Below the pieces are notes generated by a model that saw only the letters and a program-made list of their open reading frames with translations, did not search any database and had not been told where the DNA came from. A DNA stretch of 44,753 nt from Roseiarcus sp050010035 (lineage in GTDB: Bacteria > Pseudomonadota > Alphaproteobacteria > Rhizobiales > Beijerinckiaceae), in assembly GCA_050010035.1 (NCBI GenBank), contig JBEKLU010000053.1:1-44753 (forward strand), in the 5' to 3' direction. The position numbers and the translations under genes are program-made. Shown piece after piece: positions 35,408 to 43,497 of the stretch; the first letter of the stretch is position 1, and each line of letters opens with the position of its first letter.

Positions 35408-35761
35408 CTAATTGTGAAGGGTGCGCGCGGTCGCGCAGCCGGCCCGGTCGGCGCGACCGAGCGTCAATTGGAACCGCGGCGCGACGAGCGCGAGCGCGAT
35501 CGCCGAACGGACTCGCAAGGGGAAGAACGACGCGGGGCCGATCAGAAGCGGCGGGGCGGCGTCCGCACGACCCGCGCCGTCGAGCCACGCATCCGGCGCG
35601 TCGCCTGGATCGATGTCGCCGGCGGCGCCCTGACAGGCGCCGCATCCGTGTTGGAAATATCCCGCGTTCGCCTGCGCGGCGTCGCCGACGAACGAAATTG
35701 CAGTCGCGAATGCTGCGATGTCCGCTCGCCGATCAGTGACGCTTCCCAGCCATCGTGGCAT
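35408..35761 (-). CDS. Small possible exported protein with CGAC motif
   Basis: A 117-residue frame with GGAG six bases before ATG 35761, ending 11 bases before the molybdoenzyme gene. It reads AFATAISFVGDAAQANAGYF, then QHGCGACQGAAG, then a hydrophobic part (PPLLIGPASFFPLRVRSAI). CGACQG looks like a haem site (CxxCH) with the His replaced by Gln, so it may be a decayed or modified cytochrome. G/C-rich third positions in its second half support coding, but no homologous family is recognised. Treat as tentative. Confidence 0.45.
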   Translation of the reverse strand: MPRWLGSVTDRRADIAAFATAISFVGDAAQANAGYFQHGCGACQGAAGDIDPGDAPDAWLDGAGRADAAPPLLIGPASFFPLRVRSAIALALVAPRFQLTLGRADRAGCATARTLHN

Positions 35762-36147
35762 CGGAATCTCCAGTCGCCCATACCCCCACGGGTGGGCCAA
35801 CCGGCCACTCCTTCGCGCGCTCCTCGCTTATATTGTCATATACGGATATTGTGTTTTAACGGATTTATGGACATCACAACGAGCGTCGCGTGTCAAGCTT
35901 TCCCGAGCCATTTTTCCTCGCTCGCGCCCCGAATTTCCGCCGATGCGGCGTCGTGCCGCGCCGGCGAACCGGCCCGCGCCGTGCGGACGCCAAATCGTTC
36001 GAAAAAGCCGGGAAGGAACGGCCCGCCTGAAAGGGGATCGCGCGGGACCGGCCGCCGAGCGCGCGAGGCGCTCGATGAACGGCGCGGCGTCTCGAGGAGA
36101 CTTCCTACTCAATCGTTCGGCGTCCGGGAACGCGCCCGCCCCGCCCC
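35762..36147. other. Gene-free stretch with AT-rich promoter-like island
   Basis: 386 bases between the malonyl-CoA decarboxylase stop and the small CGAC-motif gene. An AT-rich island (about 35825-35880) contains two ATATTGT repeats, at about 35832 and 35848, and TATA-like hexamers on both strands. It is the likely promoter of the minus-strand sulfite-oxidase operon. No gene is convincing on the plus strand. Confidence 0.45.
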
Positions 36148-37545
36148 TCACGTCTCCGCCTTCGCGCCCGCCGCCATGGCCTCGGCGACCGGCTTGAGGC
36201 GCGCGAGGCGACGCACGGCCGCGGAGGCGACGACCTCGTTCTTGTTGGCGTAGGCTTCGTGGTTCTTCTCGATCTGATCGATCTCGTAGAGATAATTGAC
36301 CATCAGGCCGTGCGATTGCTTCATCGCCGCCTCCGAGAGGTCGCCGAGCGGATCGAGCCGCTCGACGCGGGCGCCGTTGCCCAGATGGAAGCGCGCCACG
36401 GGATCCACCACCCGGCCGGCGCGCGTTCGGGCGTGGAGGAAGTAGTGCGCCGCGAGCGGCAGCAACGCTTTTTCCACCGCCGCCGCCGCTGCCGGCTTCT
36501 TCGTCCAGTTGGGGTGGTCGAGCAGCGCCAGCGCACGCCGCGACCCGGGGCTGAGGACGAGGGAATTCTCGTTCTCCCGCTCGCGCCGCAGCCACGCCGC
36601 GAAGGCGGGAACCGGCGACAGCGTGACGAAAGTCTGCAAGCGCGGCAGTTCCCGCTTCAGCTCCTCGACCACCTGCTTGATGAGGAAATTGCCGAAGCTG
36701 ACGCCGGCGAGCCCGCGCTGGGCGTTGGAGATCGAATAGAACACCGCCGTCGTCGCGCCTTGTGGCGGCAATTCGACGCGGCTCGCTTGCAGCAGCGGCG
36801 CGATCGCGGCAGGAATCGCCTCGGCGAGCGCGACCTCGACGAAGATCAGCGGCTCGTCGCCGAGCGCGGGATGGAAGAACGCGTAGAGCCGCCGATCCCG
36901 CGGCTCGAGGCGCCGGCGCAAATCCTCGAAGCCGTGAATCGCGTGCACCGCCTCGTAGCGGATGATCTTCTCCAGGATGTTGGCCGGCGACGTCCAGTCG
37001 ATCCGCCGCAGCACCAGAAAGCCGCGATTGAACCAGGAGGCGAAGAGATGGACGAAGTCCTCGTCGAACGCGGCGAGCGCCGGGTCCTCGGAGGCGTGAG
37101 CGACGAGGTCCTCGCGCATGCGCACGAGCGCGAGCGTGCCGCCCGGCGCGTGGTTGAGCCGGCGCACCAGCTCCTGGCGTTTCGGCTCGCCCGCCTCGGC
37201 GAGCTTCGCCGCCCCAGCCTCGTCGGGACGATCGAGAAACGCTCGCGCCGCGTCGCCGAGCGCTTTGAGATCGGGGCCGTAGCGCGTCGCGACGCCGGTG
37301 AGAAACTCGAGCCTCTGCGCCGGCGCGAGCTTGGCGTAGCCGCTCAGGATCGTCTGCGCCAGGGCGGCGCCGGAAGCCTCGCCGCGTCCGGCCAGCAGCT
37401 TCGCGGCCAGGCCGAGCAGCGCCCCGACGCCGTGAGCCTCGGCGCGGCCGAGGCCGACGAGCGCCCGCCCCCGCTCGGCCACCGATTGCAGCAGCCCGGA
37501 GAAGAACGAGGCGTTGGTCGTCGATTCGTTGGTGAACGGACTCAT
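36148..37545 (-). CDS. Malonyl-CoA decarboxylase
   Basis: Decarboxylates malonyl-CoA to acetyl-CoA in the cytoplasm. A 465-residue protein: N-terminal helical domain to about 160, then the GNAT-like catalytic domain with HLFASWFNRGFLVLRRIDWT, YEAVHAIHGFEDLRRRL, RLYAFFHPALGDEPLIFVEV, FYSISNAQRGLAGVSFGNFL and LSPVPAFAAWLRR. The C-terminal MKQSHGLMVNYLYE contains the conserved His region. Length and motifs are complete. The usual partners (malonyl-CoA synthetase matB, transporter) are not adjacent. It may dispose of malonyl-CoA formed by side reactions. Confidence 0.95.
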   Translation of the reverse strand: MSPFTNESTTNASFFSGLLQSVAERGRALVGLGRAEAHGVGALLGLAAKLLAGRGEASGAALAQTILSGYAKLAPAQRLEFLTGVATRYGPDLKALGDAARAFLDRPDEAGAAKLAEAGEPKRQELVRRLNHAPGGTLALVRMREDLVAHASEDPALAAFDEDFVHLFASWFNRGFLVLRRIDWTSPANILEKIIRYEAVHAIHGFEDLRRRLEPRDRRLYAFFHPALGDEPLIFVEVALAEAIPAAIAPLLQASRVELPPQGATTAVFYSISNAQRGLAGVSFGNFLIKQVVEELKRELPRLQTFVTLSPVPAFAAWLRRERENENSLVLSPGSRRALALLDHPNWTKKPAAAAAVEKALLPLAAHYFLHARTRAGRVVDPVARFHLGNGARVERLDPLGDLSEAAMKQSHGLMVNYLYEIDQIEKNHEAYANKNEVVASAAVRRLARLKPVAEAMAAGAKAET

Positions 37546-37664
37546 CGCTGCGCTCCGACGGCGATCCTCACGACCTCGCGTTTATCTCGCGACGATGGCT
37601 TCCCGCGCAAGGGCGCCGGCCCACCCGAGCATGGCGATCCGACGGCGGCGCGCCGCGCGCCCGT

Positions 37665-38390
37665 TCACGCCCGCGAAGGCGCCAGCCGGAACTCGACGAC
37701 CTCATGAGAGCGCGACAGATCGCCCACCAAATTGTGCGACTGGCACTCGCCGACGGCCTGCAGCACGAGATCGTATTGGAAGTGATTGGAGCTTTCGCAA
37801 TAGTGGAACGACCAGTCGATCACGGCGAAGCCGTGCCTCTTCATGCGCTCGCGAATATCGTCCGCGCTCGGCGTGTGGTCGTTGGGGTAGACCAGCGACA
37901 GATGCAGCGTCGTTTGATGGGGCAACACTTTCTCGAGCTGCCCGAGAGCGGTCATCGCCGTCAGCATGACCACCGTCGCGCTGATCGCCGCGCCGTAGAA
38001 ACCGATGCCGATGATGACGCCGATCGCCGCCGTCATCCAGATCGAGGCGGCGGTGGACAGGCCGCGAATCGTGAACCCCTCCTTCATGATGACGCCGGCG
38101 CCGAGAAATCCGATGCCCGTCATGATGCCCTGGACGACGCGCGTCGGGTCGATCGCCGAAGGCGTCGGCGAGTGGCCGCCGTACCATTGATCGGGATAGG
38201 CGTTGATCACGACCAGCAAGGTCGAGGTGGCGCAGACCAGAGCGTAGGTCCGCATCCCCGCCGCACGGCCGTGGTAGGAGCGCTCGTAGCCGAGCAGCAG
38301 GCCGACCGCGGTCGCGCCGATGAGGTGGAGCAGCAGCACGCCGTTGGTCAGCAACTCGGCCCGCGACCAGTACGCCGCCAGGAATTCCAT
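37665..38390 (-). CDS. MgtC/SapB-family membrane protein
   Basis: A 241-residue protein. Four or five N-terminal spans carry the MgtC signature: HLIGATAVGLLLGYERSYHG, RAAGMRTYALVCATSTLLVV, RVVQGIMTGIGFLGAGVIMK and GLSTAASIWMTAAIGVIIGI. A soluble C-terminal ACT-like domain starts near 160. MgtC proteins help survival in low Mg2+ or inside hosts, and some inhibit F-type ATP synthase; they are not proven Mg2+ transporters. No Mg2+-transport P-type ATPase adjoins it. No Mg2+-sensing leader was recognised upstream. Confidence 0.93.
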   Translation of the reverse strand: MEFLAAYWSRAELLTNGVLLLHLIGATAVGLLLGYERSYHGRAAGMRTYALVCATSTLLVVINAYPDQWYGGHSPTPSAIDPTRVVQGIMTGIGFLGAGVIMKEGFTIRGLSTAASIWMTAAIGVIIGIGFYGAAISATVVMLTAMTALGQLEKVLPHQTTLHLSLVYPNDHTPSADDIRERMKRHGFAVIDWSFHYCESSNHFQYDLVLQAVGECQSHNLVGDLSRSHEVVEFRLAPSRA

Positions 38391-38480
38391 CGCACCACCC
38401 CCCGCCCTCGCGCCGTGCGTCGCCTGACGCTCGCCGCGATCGTTCGTATGTGAACTCGGCCCAGTGCTGGCATCGCGCCG

Positions 38481-38495
38481 CTAAGCGCGCGTTAA
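38481..38495. promoter_or_regulatory. Imperfect CtrA-type box
   Basis: CTAA-GCGCGCG-TTAA, one mismatch from TTAA-N7-TTAA. Nearer the MgtC gene's start (91 bases) than the plus-strand gene. Confidence 0.3.
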
Positions 38496-38615
38496 GCGCA
38501 CGGGGATTCGGCCTCGGCCGGATCGCTATTTGCGGCGACTGGGTTACCGGACTCTTCTCGACAGGGGAGCGTCCGGCGCGCCGGCGTCGTCGCCGCGGCC
38601 GCGCGGGCGCCGGCG

Positions 38616-38630
38616 TTAACCGATCCTTAA
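38616..38630. promoter_or_regulatory. Perfect CtrA-type box
   Basis: TTAA-CCGATCC-TTAA matches the CtrA consensus exactly. It lies 129 bases before the small plus-strand gene. Confidence 0.45.
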
Positions 38631-38758
38631 CGATTTGATCGAAGAGTGATTTGGCCGGAATGATTCGGCGTCAGTCCGACGCGCTGACGAAATGGGCCGT
38701 GCTCGATTGGTCCGCGCCGCCATCAGGGCCGCAGAGCGTTCAAGCGAAGGCTCACGCC

Positions 38759-38992
38759 ATGCCGCTTTCCATCGTTGCCCGAACCGGGTTCGACGCGGAC
38801 GCCGCTCACACCAGAGGCGAGCCGAAGCGCCGGGTCGCCGTCGCGCAGCCGCGCGAGCCCGAGGCCCCGGCGCCCGGCGCAATTGAAGCCCTGGATGCGG
38901 CGAGCGAGGACGACGACGCGGACGGCCGCGTCTCCTCGACGGCGGGCCTGTCGATACTGGCTCAGGCGCTGGCGGCCTACAGCCAGTACTAG
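38759..38992 (+). CDS. Small acidic protein, function unknown
   Basis: A 77-residue frame with GAAGG ten bases before ATG 38759. Its middle is Ala/Pro/Glu-rich and acidic (EALDAASEDDDADGR). It ends in a hydrophobic helix, GLSILAQALAAYSQY. No known family. The frame continues upstream to a TTG at 38651, so the start is uncertain. A perfect CtrA-type box lies upstream, which would fit a cell-cycle-controlled small protein. Confidence 0.45.
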   Translation: MPLSIVARTGFDADAAHTRGEPKRRVAVAQPREPEAPAPGAIEALDAASEDDDADGRVSSTAGLSILAQALAAYSQY

Positions 38993-39138
38993 CGGCGGAG
39001 CCCGCGGCGGACCTTCCCGTTTCGCGTTTCTCGTCCGATCGCCGCAGCGAGCCATCGAAGCCGAGAACCCGGGCTGAGCCGGATCGAAATGTCTCGCACA
39101 TCGCCGCTCGCAGCCGGCGGCTCTACGTCTTCACCGAT

Positions 39139-39163
39139 GCGGCGGCTCCTTTGGAGCCGCCGC
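39139..39163. terminator. Hairpin, 11-bp stem
   Basis: GCGGCGGCTCC-TTT-GGAGCCGCCGC is a perfect hairpin about 150 bases after the small acidic protein gene. It could end that transcript; no T-run follows. Confidence 0.4.
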
Positions 39164-39199
39164 CGTTGCCTACGCGCCGGCGAGCCGCGCCGACCGCGA

Positions 39200-39225
39200 C
39201 GGCTTCGGCCCGAAGGCCGAAGCCG
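39200..39225 (-). terminator. Hairpin downstream of the Gly/Tyr/Trp-rich gene
   Basis: CGGCTTCGGCC-CGAA-GGCCGAAGCCG is a perfect 11-bp stem with a tetraloop, 14 bases past the stop of the minus-strand gene. Probably its terminator. Confidence 0.5.
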
Positions 39226-39238
39226 CGCTCACACATCC

Positions 39239-39604
39239 TCAATGATGGTGGTAATGGCCGGGATTGCCGCGGAACATCGGATGACCGCCCCAGCCGGGAT
39301 GTCCGCCGTAGTAGCGGCCGCGCCCGCCCCAACCGTGCCAGCCGTATCCGCCGCCCCAGCCGTAGCCGCGGTTCCAGGCGTAGCCGCACCAGTAATAGCC
39401 GGGGCCGTTCCAGCCGTAGGGATACCAGCAGTAATTGTAACCGCCGAAAAAGAACTGCGCCTTTTCCACGGGCGCGATCTGATGCTGCAGGACGTTCGCG
39501 TCCCCGCTATAGGCCATCGCGGCCTCGGCGGCGCTGGCGAGCGGGAGGGCGGCCGAGGCCATGAGCGCCGTCGAAACCCCGAGCGCGGCGAGAAGCTTGC
39601 GCAT
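39239..39604 (-). CDS. Secreted Gly/Tyr/Trp/His-rich protein
   Basis: A 121-residue product with a signal peptide (MRKLLAALGVSTALMASAAL, cleavage near AAEA about 25-28). A Gly/Tyr/Trp-rich mature part contains repeats such as GYNYCWYPYGWNG, GYYWCGYAWNRGYG and GGYGWHGWGG, ending GHYHHH. Proteins of this composition are frequent in Hyphomicrobiales; their function is unknown (surface or metal-binding roles have been suggested). GGAGG lies six bases before the ATG. The 5' leader carries a small hairpin, CCGCCA-TAAT-TGGCGG (39626-39641). Confidence 0.85.
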   Translation of the reverse strand: MRKLLAALGVSTALMASAALPLASAAEAAMAYSGDANVLQHQIAPVEKAQFFFGGYNYCWYPYGWNGPGYYWCGYAWNRGYGWGGGYGWHGWGGRGRYYGGHPGWGGHPMFRGNPGHYHHH

Positions 39605-39919
39605 GTGAAACCTCCACTGTGTCGACCGCCATAATTGGCGGCTAATAGAATACTCTATACCCGCAACGGCGTGAACCGAATGTGAACGGAGCGGGCGCGA
39701 CGTTTTGCGGCGCCGCGCCGAGGTTCGGCGGGTCGAAACCGGGCCTTTCGCTCAGGGCGGCTCGGGCGCCCCGGCGCGCGCTCGGAGCGGGCGGACGAGG
39801 CAGGTCGATCTTTGAAGCCGGTGTTTTACCTGATATAGCCTCGGCGTCGCCTCGATGACGTTACGTAAGGCGATATTGTCGATCGTCCGTCGGATGGTCG
39901 CGCGGTGAGGCGTCTGCAA
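39605..39919. other. Divergent intergenic region
   Basis: 315 bases between the secreted Gly/Tyr-rich gene and the ParA-like gene. It includes a hairpin at 39626-39641 and an AT-rich near-palindrome ATAGAATACTCTAT (about 39645-39658), likely part of the minus-strand promoter. No gene is seen. Confidence 0.5.
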
Positions 39920-40759
39920 ATGGCCCGTCGTCCCAGTGAAACGATATCGCCGGCGAAGGCCAAGCCGGCGCCGGTCGTCGAGCGGGCGCCGGTCGAGCCA
40001 CGAAGGGGAGCGGTCAGCACCATGAAACCCACGGTCATTCTGGTCGGCGCAGACAAGGGCGGGGTCGGCAAGACGACCGTGGCTCGCGCGGTCGCCGATT
40101 ACTTGGGCGGCAAGAACGTCGCGATGCGCGCCTTCGACACCGAGGTCCCGCGCGGGACTCTGATGCGGTTCCACGGCGACATCACCGAGATGGTCGATAT
40201 CGCCTCGACGGCCGATCAGATGCGAATTCTCGACACGCTGAACACCGCCCAAGTCGCGGTTTCGCTGATCGACACGCGCGCGGGCGCGCTCGCCCAGACG
40301 TTGCGCGTTCTGCGCGACATCGGCTTTCTCGAGGCGGTGCGCGACGGGCAGTTCAATTTCATCCTGCTGCACGTGCTCGGCGCTTCGATTTCGTCGCTCG
40401 AGGAAATCGCGGAAACCGCGCCTTTCGCGGCGAACGCGCACTATTTCCTGGTCAAGAACTACGTCAACGAAACGACGTTCTTCGAATGGGACCCGGAAAC
40501 CTACATGAGCTATTTCGCCAAGTCTCGAAGCGCCGACGAAATCTCGATTCCCAAGCTGAGCGAGATGGCCTACGAGCAGGTCGACATCGCGGGGTCGCCG
40601 TTTTCCGCGTTCGTCGCCAACAAGACCGCCGACGGACGGCCCGGCGCCCACTCCTTCGTCCTACGCGGATATGTGCGCACCTGGCAGCGCAAGATCGCCG
40701 AAGAGTTCGATCGCATCGGCCTGCTCGATCTGATCGCCGACGCGCCGCGCAAGAGCTGA
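39920..40759 (+). CDS. ParA/MinD-like ATPase, unknown role
   Basis: A 279-residue protein. A Pro/Lys-rich tail of about 35 residues precedes a deviant Walker A GADKGGVGKTTVARAVADYL (46-53 core KGGVGKTT). Then come AFDTEVPRGTLMRF (switch I region) and SLIDTRAGALAQTL (Walker B-like). The C-terminal half (DGQFNFILLHVLGASISSLE, FLVKNYVNETTFFEWDPE) is unlike chromosomal ParA or MinD; it recalls TraL/MobD-type ATPases of conjugative systems. ATG 39920 has GAGG nine bases upstream. A related gene with a broken P-loop lies 28 bases downstream, suggesting a two-protein complex. Confidence 0.85.
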   Translation: MARRPSETISPAKAKPAPVVERAPVEPRRGAVSTMKPTVILVGADKGGVGKTTVARAVADYLGGKNVAMRAFDTEVPRGTLMRFHGDITEMVDIASTADQMRILDTLNTAQVAVSLIDTRAGALAQTLRVLRDIGFLEAVRDGQFNFILLHVLGASISSLEEIAETAPFAANAHYFLVKNYVNETTFFEWDPETYMSYFAKSRSADEISIPKLSEMAYEQVDIAGSPFSAFVANKTADGRPGAHSFVLRGYVRTWQRKIAEEFDRIGLLDLIADAPRKS

Positions 40760-40787
40760 GAGCTTCGACGAGTGGGCGGTCGCGGCC

Positions 40788-41498
40788 ATGGCGCAAACGA
40801 CCAGGGTCTACCTCTGCTGCTCGCCCAACAAACGCAGCGGCTCGACGACGACGGCGCGCCTGCTGATCGACTATTTTCTCGCCCGAGCCCACGGCGCGCT
40901 GGGGTTCGACACGGATCCGCACGATCCTGATTTCGCCAAACGGTTCCCCGGCGCCGTCAGGATCGTGGACACGGCGAAAATCCAAGGCCAGATCGCGATG
41001 TTCGACCGCTTGCTCGTTCATGACGAGACGCCGAAGGTCGTCGACGTCCAGCACCGTTGCTACGACAGTTTCTTCGAAACGATCGGTCAGATCGGTCTCA
41101 TGGAGGAGGCGCGCCGAGCGATGGTGCAGCCGGTGGCGCTCTTCCACCTCGACGCGAGCGGCGGCTCGCTCAGCGCCGCCGGCGCGCTCGCGGCGCGCTG
41201 GCCGAATCTGCGTTTTGTCGTCGTCCGAAACAAGGGGGCGGCGCCGCTCGGGCCCGATGCGCGCGACATTCTCGATCTGTTCCCCCGCTCCGAGCGCATC
41301 CTGATCGGCGCGCTCGACGCGCAGGCGTGGAAGGCGTTCGACGCTCGGGACTTTTGCCTGCCGGACATCCTCAAGGCGCCGCCGGCGAACTTGCCGATGG
41401 CGACGCTCATAAGCTTGCGGGCCTGGCTGACGCCGATCTTCCGCCAATTCCAGCTTTTCGAATTGGGCGTCTCGTTGGCGGATTCGCAGTTTCTTTGA
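40788..41498 (+). CDS. ParA-like protein with degenerate P-loop
   Basis: A 236-residue protein. It starts RVYLCCSPNKRSGSTTTARL: the layout of a ParA Walker A, but with the KGGVGKTT core reduced to KRSGSTTT (about 15-22). The nucleotide-binding Lys is therefore replaced by Ser and one residue is missing. GFDTDPHDPDFAKRFPG and PKVVDVQHRCYDSF fill the switch positions. RWPNLRFVVVRNKG matches the partner gene's later region. It is probably a non-hydrolysing paralogue (pseudo-ATPase) partnering the protein encoded 28 bases upstream. ATG 40788 begins right after the consensus GGCC gap. Confidence 0.8.
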   Translation: MAQTTRVYLCCSPNKRSGSTTTARLLIDYFLARAHGALGFDTDPHDPDFAKRFPGAVRIVDTAKIQGQIAMFDRLLVHDETPKVVDVQHRCYDSFFETIGQIGLMEEARRAMVQPVALFHLDASGGSLSAAGALAARWPNLRFVVVRNKGAAPLGPDARDILDLFPRSERILIGALDAQAWKAFDARDFCLPDILKAPPANLPMATLISLRAWLTPIFRQFQLFELGVSLADSQFL

Positions 41499-41715
41499 CC
41501 GCCGGCGCGGGCTGCGGACCTCGCGTTCGAGGCCGCGACGCCGCCGGGCCGCGAGACCCGGCGGCGGACCCCGCGCGCCGGCGCAAATCGGATTCGCGCT
41601 GCGACGAAATTTGCGCGAAACTGTGGCGTCGCCGGAAACGAGTCGCGGCGCTGGCGGGGCGCCCGTCTCGGCCGGGCGCGGTTCGGCGAGCGTGGCGGGA
41701 GGGCGCTGGCGATTC

Positions 41716-42267
41716 ATGAACAGTTCGCGGCTCCTTGCCAATCTGCCCAATCTGATCACGCTCGCGCGCCTCCTGATGACGCCGCTCGCGGTGTCGATGA
41801 TCGTCTCGCAGCGTTTCGTCGCGGCGTTCGCGATCTTCGTCGTGGCCGGCGTCTCCGACGCCGTCGACGGCTTCATCGCCAGGCGCTTCGACTTGCGCAC
41901 CGAGCTCGGCTCCTATCTCGATCCCCTCGCCGACAAGGCGCTGCTGACCTCGATGTACGTCGCGCTGGCGGCGATCGGCGCGCTGTCGCCCGCGCTCGCC
42001 ATTCTCGTCGTCTCGCGCGACCTGATGATCCTGTTCGCGGTGCTGGTTTCCTGGCTGCTGCTCAATCCCATCGCGATCCGCCCGGTCTGGATCTCGAAAT
42101 TCAACACCGCCGCGCAGATCGCCTTCGCGGCTTTCGTGCTCGGATCCAAGGCCTACGGGTACGACGAATCGGGCGCCCAGCTCGGACTGGGGCTGATGGT
42201 CGCCGCCTCGACGCTGGCCTCCGGAGGCGTGTATATCGCGCAATGGCTCGACCACATGAGCCGCTGA
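41716..42267 (+). CDS. CDP-alcohol phosphatidyltransferase
   Basis: A 183-residue membrane enzyme with the family signature DAVDGFIARRFDLRTELGSY LDPLADK (DGxxAR..G...D...D) near 49-76. It has about five spans (ITLARLLMTPLAVSMIV; FAIFVVAGVS; MYVALAAIGALSPALAILVV; ILFAVLVSWLLL; QIAFAAFVLGSKAYG). Members make phosphatidylglycerol phosphate or other phospholipids from CDP-diacylglycerol. The exact alcohol (glycerol-3-phosphate, PG) cannot be told. It starts a plus-strand run with the AI-2E/PerM and HdaA-like genes, an arrangement typical of Hyphomicrobiales. Confidence 0.93.
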   Translation: MNSSRLLANLPNLITLARLLMTPLAVSMIVSQRFVAAFAIFVVAGVSDAVDGFIARRFDLRTELGSYLDPLADKALLTSMYVALAAIGALSPALAILVVSRDLMILFAVLVSWLLLNPIAIRPVWISKFNTAAQIAFAAFVLGSKAYGYDESGAQLGLGLMVAASTLASGGVYIAQWLDHMSR

Positions 42268-42384
42268 GGGCCGCGCCGTGACCCAGAGCCTCGCCGCCGT
42301 CGCCTGTCTCGCCGCCAGCTTCGGTTCGCCGATCGGGCGGGTTCGCGACCGCTGCGGCCCGCGTCTTGCGGGGAAAGCGGCGCC

Positions 42385-43497
42385 ATGAGCCTCGAACGCC
42401 AGATCCTCGTCTGGGTCGCCGCGTTGGCGGCGTTCTGGTGGTTGCTGCACCTGCTCGGGTCGGCGGTGACGCCGTTCGCCGCCGGCATCGCGCTCGGCTA
42501 CCTCTTCGATCCCGTGGTGCGCCGCCTCGAACGGATCGGCCTCAGCCGTCTGGCCGCTGCGCTGCTGATTCTCGCCGTTTTCATCTTCGTCGTCGTCCTC
42601 TTTCTCGTCGTCGTCGCGCCCATCCTGGGCAATCAGTTGATCGGCTTCACGCAGAAACTGCCGGGCTACGTCATGCGTCTGCAGGCGCTCGCGGTCGACG
42701 AGGGCAACGCCCTGCTCCAACAATACGGCGGCGAATGGCGCAATTCGGTCGGGCTCGGCAGCACCCTCACGGCCGAACAGATTCAAAAGTCGATCGGCGA
42801 TTTCGTCGCGCAAGGCGCGCAATGGCTGCTGAACGCCGTGCGCTCGCTCGCTTCCGGCGGCGCCGCCGTCGTCAGTTTCTTCTCGTTCCTCATCGTCACG
42901 CCGGTCGTCGCCTTCTATATCCTGGTCGACTGGAACAAGATGATCGCGAGGATCGACGGCTGGCTGCCGCTCGACCATCGCGACGCTTTGCGCAAGATCG
43001 CGTCCGAGATCGACGCCGCGCTGGCCGGCTTCCTTCGCGGCCAGTCGCTGGTCTGCCTGTTCGACGGCCTGTGGTATGGAATCGGGCTGACGCTGATCGG
43101 CCTCGACTTCGGCTTTCTCATCGGCGTGATCGCCGGCGTCCTGAGCTTCATTCCCTATGTGGGATCGCTGACCGCGCTGATCTTGTCGCTCGGCGTCGGC
43201 CTCGTCCAGGGTTGGCCGAGCCTCGAGCTGTTCTTCCTCGCCCTCGGAGTCGTCGGCGTCGGGCTGTTTTTGGAAGGAAACGTCATTGCGCCCAAGCTCG
43301 TGGGCGAATCCATCGGTCTGCATCCGGTCTGGCTGATGTTCGCGCTATTCGCTTTCGGCGCATTGTTCGGCTTCACCGGCCTCCTCATTGCGGTTCCGAC
43401 CGCGGCGGCGATCGGGGTGCTCGCGCGTCACCTGATCGGCCTCTATCTCAAGAGCCCGCTCTATCGCGGCGCCGCCGGCGCGAGGATCGAACCGTGA
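42385..43497 (+). CDS. AI-2E transporter/PerM-family permease
   Basis: A 370-residue membrane protein with about eight spans. Examples: WVAALAAFWWLLHLLGSAVT, LLILAVFIFVVVLFLVVVAP, VVSFFSFLIVTPVVAFYILV, TLIGLDFGFLIGVIAGVLSF and LMFALFAFGALFGFTGLLIA. The PerM/AI-2E family moves small metabolites or ions by an unclear mechanism; substrates are mostly unknown. Its stop overlaps the GTG of the HdaA-like gene. A 36-codon frame upstream overlaps its ATG, but coding there is unproven. Confidence 0.93.
   Translation: MSLERQILVWVAALAAFWWLLHLLGSAVTPFAAGIALGYLFDPVVRRLERIGLSRLAAALLILAVFIFVVVLFLVVVAPILGNQLIGFTQKLPGYVMRLQALAVDEGNALLQQYGGEWRNSVGLGSTLTAEQIQKSIGDFVAQGAQWLLNAVRSLASGGAAVVSFFSFLIVTPVVAFYILVDWNKMIARIDGWLPLDHRDALRKIASEIDAALAGFLRGQSLVCLFDGLWYGIGLTLIGLDFGFLIGVIAGVLSFIPYVGSLTALILSLGVGLVQGWPSLELFFLALGVVGVGLFLEGNVIAPKLVGESIGLHPVWLMFALFAFGALFGFTGLLIAVPTAAAIGVLARHLIGLYLKSPLYRGAAGARIEP

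Larger units (their letters stand above)
38391..38758. other. Intergenic region with two CtrA-type boxes
   Basis: 368 bases between the divergent MgtC gene and a small plus-strand gene. It holds CTAA-N7-TTAA (38481-38495) and TTAA-N7-TTAA (38616-38630), annotated separately. No gene is convincing. Confidence 0.5.

Noticed and set aside
42278..42388. A 36-codon GTG-started frame overlapping the AI-2E permease start
   Set aside because: Plausible by position only; no ribosome site and no recognisable sequence, so not listed as a gene.
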